Positions 47,419-56,390 of a stretch of DNA of 64,000 bases are shown piece after piece. A program made the position numbers and the translations under genes. Source of the stretch: CAVWUA01 sp963758025 (GTDB taxonomy: Bacteria > Planctomycetota > Planctomycetia > Isosphaerales > Isosphaeraceae). The stretch spans positions 87,034-151,033 of the forward strand of contig CAVWUA010000020.1 of the NCBI GenBank assembly GCA_963758025.1, in the 5' to 3' direction. Position 1 is the stretch's first letter; every line of letters begins with the position of its first letter. A model generated the notes under the pieces. That model was not told where the DNA came from, did not search any database, and saw only the letters and a list, made by a program, of their open reading frames with translations.

Positions 47419-48914
47419 TCACGCCGGCAGAAGCTGGGCGAACCGTCCGGCGGCCTCGTCCCACGCGGCGGTGTCGCGGGGTTCGAAGGTCTGGACGGGG
47501 AACGACCGCGCGATGATGGCGCGGGCGTCGGCCAGCGAGCCGATGCGGCCGCGGCCCATCGCCTGCAAGAGCACGTTCCCCGCGGCGGTCGCCTCGACCG
47601 GCCCGGCCTGGACCGGACGGCCGCAGGCATCGGCCGTGAACTGGCAGAGCAGGGCGTTCTTCGTCCCGCCGCCGACGACGTGGATCGTCCGGATCGGCGA
47701 GCCAAGGATCTCCTCCAGCCGCTCGACCGTCCAGCGGTACCTCAAGGCCAGACTCTCCAGGGCGCAGCGGACGACGGCCCCCTCGTCCCCTGGCGGCGTC
47801 TGGCCCGACTTCCGGCAGAACGCGGCCAGCCGCGCGGGCATGTCGCCGGGGGCGAGGAACGACGGGTCATCCGGATCGACCAAGCGCGGCGAACGGGGCC
47901 GCCGCTTCGGCACGCGGGATCAGTTCGTCATACGACCAGTCCCGGCCGTCGCGCGCCCAGGTGCGCCGGCACTCCTGCACCAGCCAGAGGCCCATGATGT
48001 TCTTCAGCAGGCGAATCGTCCCGGCGACGCCCCCCTCGTTCGTGAAGTTGTACTTGAGCGTCGTGGCGTTGATGATCGGCTTCGGCACCTCGACACCCAT
48101 CAATGACCACGTCCCTGAGCTGAGATAGCACCAGTCGGGCGGGCCGCCGCCAGCTTTGCCGACGGCCGGCACGGCGGCCACGGCGCTCGCCGTGTCGTGC
48201 CCGGCGGTGGCCAGGACGCTCACGCTCGGGATATTCAGGTCGTCAGTCACGGACTTGCGGAGCGGCCCCAGCTCGGTCCCCGGCTCGATCAACTCGGGCA
48301 GGATGCGGCGGGGCAGGCCAAGCTTCTGGCAAAGCTCGTCGGACCAGGTGCCAGTCCTCGGGTCGAGAAGCTGGGTGGTCGAGACGTCGGTCCGTTCCCC
48401 CGCGCCGGCCGGTCAGGAGCCAGCCGAACAGGTCGGGCATCATCAGCAGGGTCTCGGCCACGTCCAGCAGCGGCGAGCCGGATTCCTTCAGCGCGAGGAG
48501 CTGATACACCGTGTTGAACGGCAGGAATTGCAGCCCGGTGATCTCGTAAATTCGCTCGCGGGGGACGAGCTGACAGGCCCGCTCGATCATCCCCTCGGTG
48601 CGGGCGTCGCGGTAGTGGACCGGGTTGCCCAGCAGGGTTTCGCCGCGCCCGACCAGGCCGAAATCGACGCCCCAGGTATCGACCCCGACGCCATCGAGGC
48701 CGGGATTCTCGGTCGCCGCCTTGCGCAGGGCGACCTGAACTTCGCCGTGGAGGTGGGGCAGATCCCAGCAGAGCGTGTCGAGCATCCGGACCGGCCCGTT
48801 GGGGAACCGGTGGACCTCCTCCAGGGTCAGCCGCTCCCCATCAAACCGGCCGAGCAGCCCACGGCCACTCTCCGCCCCCAGGTCAATCGCCAGATAGTCG
48901 CTCGTCTTGGCCAT
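47419..48914 (-). CDS. rhaB: Rhamnulokinase-like FGGY kinase (two frameshifts)
   Basis: About 498 codons. The start at 48914 reads DYLAIDLGAESGRGLLGRF, the phosphate-1 motif of RhaB-type FGGY kinases; DTWGVDFGLV and GLQFLPFNTVYQL follow. A shift near 48330 leads to SVSVLATAGHDTASAVAAVP and WCYLSSGTWSLMGVEV, a second near 47890 to RYRWTVERLEEILG, IHVVGGGTKNALLCQFTADACGRPV and VEATAAGNVLLQAMG. It phosphorylates L-rhamnulose at C1 in rhamnose catabolism. No rhaA or rhaD gene is in the window. The two shifts are most likely sequence errors, because both flanks are conserved. Confidence 0.92.
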
Positions 48915-49347
48915 CGTGCCAGGACCTCCGCCAGAACCGTTTACCCACGCTGTCCAAAAAGAGGGGGCCGAGTCCCCGGATCCCCTTTTTGGGTTTCATC
49001 ACGGTCGCCCATGATAAAGGCGGAGCGCGGCTCCGGACAATCAGGCGAAGGGATTCCGGAAGCGAACGCCCTCGACGGTCTCTCTGCCGTTCGCGACGTT
49101 CGTCGAGCTCCCGGATTCGCTCCTCATAGATCTCCTCGCGCGTGGGGTGGGGGGGACCTCCCAGAGTGATACCGCGTTCCATTCGGGCGAACGCCTGCTG
49201 ACGGAGCTTCTCCCGCTCCTCGGCCTCTGGCTGCGTCCCCGGGAGGAACGTCACCAGCACGCGGGCCGAGTCGCCGACCCCCTCGGGCCGTTCGTGGATC
49301 TCCACCTTGCCGTCCTTGTAAATGCCCTCCACCGTCGTCAAGGACAT
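48883..49347 (-). CDS. Antitoxin-like small protein with uncertain 3' end
   Basis: From the ATG at 49347, with GGGAGGA upstream, the frame encodes 154 residues. The first 25 residues (TTVEGIYKDGKVEIHERPEG) resemble DUF104-type antitoxins, and a charged helix follows (EERIRELDERRERQRD). Beyond about residue 95 the composition changes, and the frame overlaps the rhaB start by 32 bases, so a missed indel is likely and the real protein is probably about 95 residues. No PIN toxin gene is adjacent. Confidence 0.55.
   Translation of the reverse strand: MSLTTVEGIYKDGKVEIHERPEGVGDSARVLVTFLPGTQPEAEEREKLRQQAFARMERGITLGGPPHPTREEIYEERIRELDERRERQRDRRGRSLPESLRLIVRSRAPPLSWATVMKPKKGIRGLGPLFLDSVGKRFWRRSWHDGQDERLSGD
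48954..48992. repeat. Imperfect hairpin with A/T and G/C blocks
   Basis: CCAAAAAGAGGGG (48954-48966) can pair with CCCCTTTTTGG (48982-48992) around a G/C-rich loop. Such a structure near the start of rhaB could be a terminator for the upstream gene; it is similar in style to the hairpin at 16493. Confidence 0.45.
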
Positions 49348-49627
49348 CACTCGTCCTCCCTTTTTGAATGCCATTCTCATCGAGGAATCACCGAACTGGA
49401 TCGTCAGGCCGGATACGTCCTCTTTCGATAGGATAACCCCGGACCTCCTCCGCGGGCATCGTCTCTTTCCAGAAGCCGAGCCGCCAGGGCCGGGGATCGA
49501 CCGGCGGTTGACGGCTTTCGGCACGCGGCGTTACGATCGGCCTGTCGCCGCGACGCAAGGGAAGAGGCCGCGCGGTGCGCTCGTTCCGATTTGCCTTCCC
49601 GACCCGGCCTCCTGGGGTGGACCCAAC

Positions 49628-50389
49628 GTGCGGATCTTGCTGACCAACGACGACGGCATCTTCGCTCCCGGCCTGCGCGCCTTACGCAAGGAATTGCAGC
49701 GGCTGGGGGATGTCACCGTGATCGCGCCGGCTCAGGAGCAGAGCGGTGTCGGACACTCAATCACCTTGCTGACGCCCCTGGTCGTCAAGGAGGTGGAGGA
49801 CGAGGACGGCTCCCCCCTGGGCTTCCACGTTGAGGGCAGCCCGGCCGACTGCGTGAAGCTGGCCATCCTGGAGTTGATGGAACGACCGCCCGACCTGATC
49901 ATCTCGGGGATCAACTCCGGGGCCAACGCCGGGATCAACGTGCTGTACTCCGGCACGGTCGCCGCGGCGATTGAGGGGGCCTTCTTCAAGATCACCAGCA
50001 TCGCCGTCTCGCTGGAACTGTCCGAGCACTTCGACTATCCCCACGCGGCGAAGCATGCCGTGCGGGTCATCGAGCGAATCATCGCCCGCAAGCCGACGGC
50101 GGGCTCCCTCTTCAACGTCAACCTCCCGGCGCACTCGCGGGGCGAGCCGCGCGGGGTGCGCGTCGTGCCGATGGGCGTCGGCCGCCACGGTGAAGGATTC
50201 GAGCGCCGAAAAGACCCGCGCGGCCGGACCTACTACTGGTTGACCTACGCTCCGCCGTTCCACCTGGAAGGCCCCGAAACCGACGTCTCCAGCCTGGCCG
50301 AGGGCTACATCACCGTCACCCCACTGCACTTCGACCTGACCCGCCACGACCTGCTCGGCGAGCTGGAAGGCTGGGAACTGAACGAGTGA
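49628..50389 (+). CDS. surE: 5'/3'-nucleotidase SurE
   Basis: The GTG at 49628 gives VRILLTNDDGIFAPGLRAL, with the NDDG metal-binding motif at the N-terminus. Further SurE hallmarks are VIAPAQEQSGVGHSITL, VEGSPADCVKLA and LIISGINSGANAG followed by YSGTVAAAIEG. The protein has 253 residues. SurE is a metal-dependent nucleotidase or phosphatase linked to stress survival. It is a single clean frame. A longer frame exists upstream, but its N-terminal part is not SurE-like and lacks coding character. Confidence 0.95.
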   Translation: MRILLTNDDGIFAPGLRALRKELQRLGDVTVIAPAQEQSGVGHSITLLTPLVVKEVEDEDGSPLGFHVEGSPADCVKLAILELMERPPDLIISGINSGANAGINVLYSGTVAAAIEGAFFKITSIAVSLELSEHFDYPHAAKHAVRVIERIIARKPTAGSLFNVNLPAHSRGEPRGVRVVPMGVGRHGEGFERRKDPRGRTYYWLTYAPPFHLEGPETDVSSLAEGYITVTPLHFDLTRHDLLGELEGWELNE

Positions 50390-50507
50390 CGGGAACCGGC
50401 GGAGCGTTCATAATGGAATGATCCCAAAACGAAGCATGCCGCCACGTGTTGTTCGCGGCAGGCTCCGTGGCGACGGGCCTCCCCTTCCGTATGAGAGGAT
50501 CACCCTC

Positions 50508-51016
50508 ATGAATCCGCGACGCGCCTTGCTGATTCCCGTGGCCTTGCTCGTCGTCGCCGGGTGCGAGGGCGAGCCTCGCGTCACCAGCCCGCCCGGTACG
50601 ACGGCCCAGGCCCCCGCGCCGGCCCCGGTCGTGGACCCGACCGCGCCCGGCCGATCATCGGCCAGAAGACGACGGATATTCGCGACGCCCAGGCTGAGCT
50701 TCAGCAAGGTGGGGCTCAGGTCTCCAGCGGAAAGATCACCGCCAAGGACCCGATCACCATCCAGGGCAACGCCTATGTTTCGATCGTCGGCCAGGCGTCG
50801 GTCCTCCAGATCCAGCACGCGCTGGACCTCTACCACGCCCAGTACGAGAAGTATCCGGAGACCCTTCAGGAGTTCATGGACGAGATCATCAAGCCCAACG
50901 GTATCGCCTTGCCACAACTGCCCACCTACCAGGAATACGGCTACGACGCCCAGAACCACCGGCTGGTCGTGCTCGAATATCCCGAGATCAAGCAGAAATT
51001 CCATCCGGGGGGTTGA
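50508..51016 (+). CDS. Small lipoprotein with conserved soluble domain (one frameshift)
   Basis: From the ATG at 50508 (GAGAGG upstream) a signal peptide ends in the lipobox VAGC at about residue 18 (ALLIPVALLVVAGC). After a shift near 50650 the mature part reads IIGQKTTDIRDAQAELQQGGA, KDPITIQGNAYVSIVG, ALDLYHAQYEKYPETLQEFMDEI, YQEYGYDAQNHRLVVLEYP. The pattern of a short helical and strand domain resembles other planctomycete lipoproteins carrying type II pseudopilin-like YPxTLxEL segments. The function is unknown. Confidence 0.75.
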
Positions 51017-51109
51017 GTGGTGAGCGATCGCCCTGTCCCCCTCCGCGTGTCAGGCGGTAGTGTCAGAGGATCGGGGTGAGGCTCCGACACGGCGTGCGCC
51101 GCGATGCGC

Positions 51110-51712
51110 TCAGAGTCCCCCGCGTCCGATGGGCAATCGCAACCAGCGGGGGCCGCGGATATAGGTGATCCGGTTGACCTTCCACTGGCCGTCACCGGTT
51201 TTTTCGAGGCCGAACGACCAGTCGGTGCCGCTGGGGTCGGTGCTGAAGTTGTAGGTGACGCCGCCGAATTCGGTCGAGCCGCTGGTGTGGACCCGGAAAG
51301 TGGCCGTGCCCCGGCCGGAGAGTTCGCCGGCCTCGGCCTCGATCCGGCTGACGGTCAGGAAGTCGAACCTCGTTTGATCCAGCATGCTGTGGATCGTGCC
51401 GCGGACGACGGGACCGCTGATCGACACCGGCCCTTGCGTCAGCTCCATGTCGCTGGTCATGTACGACAGCACCGCGTCCGCATCGGCGTTGCCCACCGCG
51501 TGGCCCACGTCCTTGACCACCGCCTCGATCCGCTCGGCGTCCGTGACCCAGAATTGCTCAATCCCGAAGACCGCCAGAGCCAGCAACAGGGCGATCCCCG
51601 TCCGGATCAGGTACTTCCCTTGCTGGGTGATCTTCAAGGCGACGAGAAACCCCAACGCCACCAGCCCCAGGGCTCCGATCACATACCAAGGATCTTCCGA
51701 TAACCATTCCAC
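51110..51712 (-). CDS. Membrane-anchored protein with NTF2-like domain
   Basis: From the GTG at 51712, with GAAGGGG 8 bases upstream, the protein has 200 residues; ATG starts further upstream (51754, 51766) lack a good site. Two hydrophobic helices (VIGALGLVALGFLVAL and IRTGIALLLALAVFGIEQF) precede an alpha+beta domain (IEAVVKDVGHAVGNADADAVLSYM, FRVHTSGSTEFGGVTYNF, WSFGLEKTGDGQWKVNRITYI) resembling the NTF2/SnoaL-like fold. It converges with the lipoprotein gene. No catalytic residues can be assigned. Confidence 0.8.
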   Translation of the reverse strand: MEWLSEDPWYVIGALGLVALGFLVALKITQQGKYLIRTGIALLLALAVFGIEQFWVTDAERIEAVVKDVGHAVGNADADAVLSYMTSDMELTQGPVSISGPVVRGTIHSMLDQTRFDFLTVSRIEAEAGELSGRGTATFRVHTSGSTEFGGVTYNFSTDPSGTDWSFGLEKTGDGQWKVNRITYIRGPRWLRLPIGRGGL

Positions 51713-51909
51713 GTGCGTTGCCCCTTCCAGTCTCACGGTCCAGCCTGTTGGCATCCACGATATCACCCCGATCGGGGGTGGGCCAGGGGGGACGAAACGC
51801 GATCGGGCGTGGCTCTACCTTGCCGGGCCGTCCGCTCCCTTTGTACAGTCGGACAGGATGGTTTCTCGAACCACCTCCAACATCTCCCCTCAGCAAGGGA
51901 AAGGGTGCC

Positions 51910-52413
51910 ATGGACTGGCTCTCGCAGCTTCAGATTGTCGGTGAAGTCACCCTGGCGATGTTCCTCGGCGGGCTAATCGGGATCGAGCGCGAACTGGCCG
52001 ATAAGCCGGCGGGGTTCCGCACCCACATGATGGTCTGCGGGACCTCGGCGCTGCTGGTCGGGCTGGGTAATGCGCTCCTGGAACGCTTCAGCGGGGTCTC
52101 CGATGGTCAACTCGTGCGCTTCGACCCGGTGCGCATCGTGCAGTCGATCGTCACCGGCGTGAGCTTTCTCTGCGCCGGGACGATCTTCCGGCGAGGCCAC
52201 AAGGGGGAGGTTCAGGGCCTCACGACCGCCGCGACCATCCTGCTGGTCAGCGCCATCGGGATCACCGTGGCGGTGCGTCAGTGGATCATCGCCATCGCGA
52301 TCACCCTTCTGACGCTGATCATCCTGCGGGGACTCGGATTTGTCGAGAAGCGGATCGAGCACAGGCGGAACCAACGAGCCCAGCAGGCGCGAGCGGACGA
52401 TCATCCGGCCTGA
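51910..52413 (+). CDS. MgtC/SapB-family membrane protein
   Basis: The protein has 167 residues in one clean frame. The N-terminus (VTLAMFLGGLIGIERELADKPAGFRTHMMVCGTSAL) carries the conserved GLIGIEREL...K-x-AG-x-RTH signature of the MgtC/SapB family, and four helices follow, including SIVTGVSFLCAGTIFRRG and GLTTAATILLVSAIGIT. Members influence magnesium homeostasis and ATP synthase activity in pathogens; the role in this organism is unknown. A strong bidirectional hairpin separates it from the convergent DUF1559 gene. Confidence 0.93.
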   Translation: MDWLSQLQIVGEVTLAMFLGGLIGIERELADKPAGFRTHMMVCGTSALLVGLGNALLERFSGVSDGQLVRFDPVRIVQSIVTGVSFLCAGTIFRRGHKGEVQGLTTAATILLVSAIGITVAVRQWIIAIAITLLTLIILRGLGFVEKRIEHRRNQRAQQARADDHPA

Positions 52414-52436
52414 TGCCCTACCTTCTTAACGCAGAA

Positions 52437-52471
52437 CGGCCCGGGCGACGTATTCCACGTTGCCCGGGCCG
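52437..52471. terminator. 15-bp hairpin terminator between convergent genes
   Basis: CGGCCCGGGCGACGT and ACGTTGCCCGGGCCG pair around ATTCC with a single G-T wobble, between the mgtC stop (52413) and the DUF1559 stop (52524). Confidence 0.8.
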
Positions 52472-52523
52472 CGCTGTGATGAGCCAGTGAGTTTCTCCAG
52501 CTATGGAGAACGGGAAGGCTCGA

Positions 52524-53618
52524 TCAATAACTATCGGAGGAAACCACCTCGTTACCGGCCCGGGTGCCGAGCCGCCAGATGATGGCCTGGTTGACCGAGG
52601 ACTTGAGGAACCGCACCGAGCCGTCGCCGAACAGGGTGTTGGCGCCGCCGGAGTGGTAGCTACTCATGCCGACCGCCCCCCAGGCTCCGTCGTTATCGCC
52701 ACCCCAGTTCACGATGATGCAGTTTGGGTAGTTCGGGTTGGGCGGCAGCAAGGTATTGCCCAACGTGCGGCCAATCAGGCCCTGGCACCACATCTGGCCG
52801 ATGAAGCTGCGGTGGGTCGCCGTCGAGGCCGTGGCCGCGCAACTGGTAATCCACGGGATGAACGAGGCGCCACCGTAAGGCATGTTGGCCCCCGGCTGGT
52901 TCCAGTTGCTAACGTTCTGCGGCGTGGAACTCGTGACGACCATGTCCTGGGGATTCGAGAACATGGTACTGTTATTATCACCACTGCGCCACTCACCGAA
53001 GACGATCGTGTTTGAGGAACCGTCGATGATGTCGCGCTCGCTGTAGGCCGTGCCACCAACCTCGAAGACGCCGTTGGGTCGGGCGTTGGTGTTGTAAGCG
53101 TACTGGTTCATGCTGGAACCGAGCGAGGCGAAATAATTAGTGTAGGGCGAGGGCTTGCCGGCGATCCAGTTACCGGGATACGGGGGCGAGGACGGGCACT
53201 GGAAAGCACTAACCATCGTCGTCACGGCAGTCGTGTTGGCCTCCTGACCCTCACCGCCATTACTTGCGTTGGGCAGGTTGTTGTTCAAGGCGTTGTAGAG
53301 AGTCTGCTGCTCCAGGAACGGCAGCAAGAGCGCATGGGCACTCCAGTTGCCCCAGCCGTTCCGCACACCACCACCGATCGCGGTCGTGGGGGCACTACCC
53401 ATCGGAAAAGAACCGAGGGCCGAGTGATAGTTATGCATCGCCAACCCGATCTGCTTCAGGTTGTTGGTGCATTGCGACCGGCGAGCGGCTTCACGGGCGG
53501 CTTGAACAGCCGGCAACAACAACGCGATCAGCACACCGATGATGGCGATCACCACCAACAGCTCGATCAAGGTAAAACCGCGCAATTCCTTGCGCAACGA
53601 AGGACGTTCCTTAATCAT
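52524..53618 (-). CDS. DUF1559 pseudopilin-like protein
   Basis: The protein has 364 residues from the ATG at 53618 (AGGAGA 6 bases upstream). The leader ends LRGFTLIELLVVIAII, followed by AAREAARRSQCTNNLKQIG and the beta-rich domain with PSSPPYPGNWIAG. The C-terminal motif SYHSGGANTLFGDGSVRF and the end GTRAGNEVVSSDSY match the family. The partner lipoprotein gene lies upstream on the same strand, as at the 5.2-kb locus. It has no frame damage. Confidence 0.95.
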   Translation of the reverse strand: MIKERPSLRKELRGFTLIELLVVIAIIGVLIALLLPAVQAAREAARRSQCTNNLKQIGLAMHNYHSALGSFPMGSAPTTAIGGGVRNGWGNWSAHALLLPFLEQQTLYNALNNNLPNASNGGEGQEANTTAVTTMVSAFQCPSSPPYPGNWIAGKPSPYTNYFASLGSSMNQYAYNTNARPNGVFEVGGTAYSERDIIDGSSNTIVFGEWRSGDNNSTMFSNPQDMVVTSSTPQNVSNWNQPGANMPYGGASFIPWITSCAATASTATHRSFIGQMWCQGLIGRTLGNTLLPPNPNYPNCIIVNWGGDNDGAWGAVGMSSYHSGGANTLFGDGSVRFLKSSVNQAIIWRLGTRAGNEVVSSDSY

Positions 53619-53952
53619 GTCAGTTCTCCTGGGAAATTGAGACGGGACGAATGAAAATGAACTCGTTCGAACCTAAAATCGACTTGTCCGACTCATATTG
53701 AGGGATGGAATGCAGAGGTTTGAAAACGAATGAGGACTGGATCCCTGAAAACGCAAAAGCCATCCGTCCAAAAGTCGAAAGTTCAATCAAACGCGGTTTC
53801 GCGCTGAGCCCAGGGTTCGGTGCAATCGATTCCTCTCCCTGACGGATCGGGATCACTCCGGGCAAATCCGCTATCGTCGATGGGCAGAGAAAAAAGGACC
53901 GCGGCACGTGAGATTCTGGAGAATCCGATCGAGCTCCGGACTCAACCTGATG
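53619..53952. other. Leader region between lipoprotein and DUF1559 genes
   Basis: These 334 bases contain no gene. They lie between the lipoprotein stop and the DUF1559 start on the minus strand and include the DUF1559 ribosome-binding site at the left end. No hairpin as strong as that at the 10-kb locus was seen. Confidence 0.45.
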
Positions 53953-54139
53953 TTATTCCGGCAGGACGGAAGGGCTGGCCCCAGGAGGAGCCTTGACATC
54001 CGACTTGTCCTGCGCCGGCAGTGGCGGCGGCGATTCCACATCGGCCAGCGGGATCTGCTTGTTCGAGTCACAACCAGCCAGCCCAAGGAGCATGACCGAT
54101 CCCAAACCGAAGGACTAGAACCAATTTCGACAATTTCAT
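53953..54139 (-). CDS. Small lipoprotein paired with DUF1559 (one frameshift)
   Basis: The ATG at 54139 (GGGAGG upstream) starts MKLSKLVLVL; an indel near 54107 is needed to reach the second frame, which reads FGLGSVMLLGLAGC (lipobox), DSNKQIPLADVESPPPLPAQDKS, DVKAPPGASPSVLPE and a stop at 53953. The length is 187 bases, one base off a multiple of three. The mature peptide is about 40 residues, acidic and Pro-rich, like the partners of other DUF1559 proteins. The reconstruction is mine; it explains both the upstream start and the good lipobox. Confidence 0.65.
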
Positions 54140-54435
54140 CCGCGATGTGCCTCCCATGAGGATGGTTCATGTTGACCACACTGAGGACCAGTGCGCCGGC
54201 TTCGCCGTGGAAGACTTCATTCGATAGACAGAACCCGCACAATCGATGCCGCAAGTGCATCGTGGCTTGACGACGCCTCGATAAATCAGCGAAAGGAACA
54301 AACAGCGAGGGGGGAACCCAGGCCGGGGGCGGACTAACCGGAGGAATCTTGCACGACTGATCCGACTATTCTACATAAAGCACCCGAGAATTCTAGACCC
54401 TGTTTCCAGGAAAGATCATTTTTGTTGGCATAATA

Positions 54436-54456
54436 AAACGGTGCCCGGAACCGTTT
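54436..54456. repeat. Variant interspersed palindrome with compensatory changes
   Basis: AAACGGT-GCCCGGA-ACCGTTT. Relative to the common form AAAAGGT/ACCTTTT, one base of each arm changed so that pairing is kept, which indicates selection on the folded structure. Confidence 0.7.
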
Positions 54457-54615
54457 AATCCACCGTCACCTTTCTCTCTTTCTCTGAGTTTGCGGGCATC
54501 AGGAGGTGTCCGAGTCGACCGAGATTTCCCAAATTGTGATATCCCTTATACCCAGTACATTACCTGGTGGAAATAAAATGTTCGAAAAATCCTCGCCTCG
54601 ATTCATGGCGAGGAG

Positions 54616-54636
54616 AAAGGTTTCTGGAACCGTTTC
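54616..54636. repeat. Variant interspersed palindrome after a stop codon
   Basis: AAAGGTTTCTGGAACCGTTT, an imperfect variant in which the left arm lacks a base. It lies directly downstream of the minus-strand stop at 54640, the usual position of this family. Confidence 0.6.
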
Positions 54637-54639
54637 CTT

Positions 54640-54873
54640 CTACACCGCTCCATCGGGGCCGGGGATCTCGGAGCGTGGGTCGATCAGGCCGGGGGCCTCG
54701 GAGGTTGGCTTGTTGGAATCGTCAGCGGGTGGGGACGGCTTGGGTGGGTCGGTCGATGGGAGGACTGGCTCCGGAAGGTTCTCGTCGGGGCCAGGGATTT
54801 CGGCACGTGGATCGACCAGGCCTGGCGTGTCGTCGGGCTGGTCTGTCCGGGTGGGGTGAACCGGGTCCGTCAT
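54640..54873 (-). CDS. Small Pro-rich protein with an internal duplication
   Basis: From the ATG at 54873 the protein has 77 residues. It contains two copies of a short acidic motif, TPGLVDPRAEIPGPD (about 14-28) and APGLIDPRSEIPGPD (about 59-73), separated by PEPVLPSTDPPKPSPP. Composition is Pro/Asp-rich and disordered. The function is unknown. A palindromic repeat follows the stop. Confidence 0.6.
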   Translation of the reverse strand: MTDPVHPTRTDQPDDTPGLVDPRAEIPGPDENLPEPVLPSTDPPKPSPPADDSNKPTSEAPGLIDPRSEIPGPDGAV

Positions 54874-54976
54874 GAGGGGGCCTCTCGCGGCGGGGCGGCG
54901 GGGTTGCTGAGGGTTACAAAGAGATAGGACCGAATAACCCACGCAACCGCTATACCGCGAAAGGGAGAGGGACCGC

Positions 54977-56390
54977 TCAGGTGCCGAGGGAGCGTTCCAG
55001 GGCGGCGAGGATGTCGGCGATGGTTTCGAAGCCGGCGAGGAGACCGTTGCGCTGCTCGTCGCGGAGCCAGCCGACGACCTTTTTTCTCGGCGGCGATGAC
55101 CGTCGAGTGGTTCCGGCCGCCGAAGAACCGGCCGATCTCGCTGTAGGAGGCGCCGGTGTGGCGGCGGGCCAGGTACATGGCCAGCATGCGAGGGTGGGAG
55201 ACGGCCCGGGCGCGACTCTCGGATTTCAAGGCCTCGGTGTCGAGGGAGAACAGGTCGCAGACGGCCCGCTCGATGTCCTTCAGGACAACCGCCTGTGCCG
55301 TGTGGCGGATCGTGTCGCGGAGGGCGGACCGGGCGAGGTTCAGGTCGAGCCGCTTGCCGGTCAGGGTGGCGTGGGCGATCAGGCTATGCAAGGCCCCTTC
55401 CAGCTCGCGGACGCTGGCGCGCAGGTGCTCGGCGACGTAGCCGAGCACGGCCTCGGGCACGTCCACACCCCGCGCGGCGGCCTTGGCCTTGAGAATCGCC
55501 TTGCGGGTGATTGGGTCGGGGGCCTCCAGCTTCACGACCATGCCGCCGAGAAATCGGGTCGCCAGCTCGTCGGTCAACCGCGCGACGAGCCTCGGGTGCT
55601 GGTCGCATGCCAGGACGATCGGCGCCCCCTCGGCCATCAGGGCGTTGAACGTGTGCAAGAATTCGTCCTGCGTCGCCCGCTTGGCGGCCAGAAAGTGGAC
55701 GTCATCGACGATCAAGGCCCCGACGTTGCGATACCGCGCCCGGAAGGTCGCGAGCGTGCCGTGCCGCATCGCGTCGAGAAAGCCGTTGGTGAACGCCTCG
55801 GCCGTCACCTGCACGACGTTCAACCCCGGATGCCGCGCCCGCAAGGCGGAGGAGGTCCCTTCCAGCAGGTGCGTCTTGCCCAGGCCGATGCCGCCGTGAA
55901 TGACCAGGGGGTTGAACCCCGCGCCGGCGTTCTGCGCCATCTCGACGGCCGCCGCGTGGGCCAGGCGGTTGCAAGGACCAGTGACAAAGTCCTCCAGGCG
56001 CTTCGACGGGCGGTTTTGCCCGCGCGGGCGCTCCGTTGGTGGCGGGACCGGCGCGGGCAAGGGGACGGTCGGCGCGGGGTTGCGGCGATCGGGAGCGGGA
56101 AGCTCGACAGGCGCAACGACCGTCCCCAGAGGAGGTTCCACCTCGGCGTCGATCTGAAAATCGAGCCGCAAGGGGCGTCCGGCGACCCGCTCGGCTGCTT
56201 CGATCAGGCTCCCGGCGAAGTGCCCCTGAATCCACTCGCGGAAGAAGCCGTTGGGCACGCCGACGACCAGGGCATCGCCATCGACCCCCAGGCGGACCCC
56301 CTCGCCGAACCAGACGCCAAACCGCGCCTCCCCGAGCCGCTCGGCCACCGCCGTCCGTAGTTCCGTCTCCATGCCGGCCCCGAATCCCAT
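54977..56390 (-). CDS. dnaA: Chromosomal replication initiator DnaA (one frameshift near the end)
   Basis: About 470 residues from the ATG at 56390. Domain I is about 1-90, followed by a Pro/Ala-rich linker (PAPTVPLPAPVPPPTER). The AAA+ core has NPLVIHGGIGLGKTHLLEG (Walker A), GALIVDDVHFLAAKRATQDEFLHTFN (Walker B), a sensor I region and LRASVRELEGALHSLIA. Domain IV carries the DnaA-box recognition sequence SHPRMLAMYLARRHTGASYSEIGRFFGGRNHSTVIAAEKK. A run of six A in that frame breaks it; removing one A restores VVGWLRDEQRNGLLAGFETI and the stop at 54977. An essential gene with a homopolymer indel is almost certainly mis-sequenced. dnaN, gyrB and oriC-like boxes are not nearby, so this may be one of several dnaA-like genes. 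Confidence 0.93.

Larger units (their letters stand above)
54140..54639. other. Intergenic region with two variant palindromes
   Basis: No gene is supported in these 500 bases. Two members of the interspersed palindrome family with a C/G change in the arms lie at 54436-54456 and 54616-54636. Confidence 0.5.

Noticed and set aside
54977..55090. Programmed -1 frameshift at AAAAAAG in dnaA
   Set aside because: The A-run resembles a slippery site, but restoring the frame needs +1 (one A removed), and the -1 product is not DnaA-like. An indel in a homopolymer explains it better.
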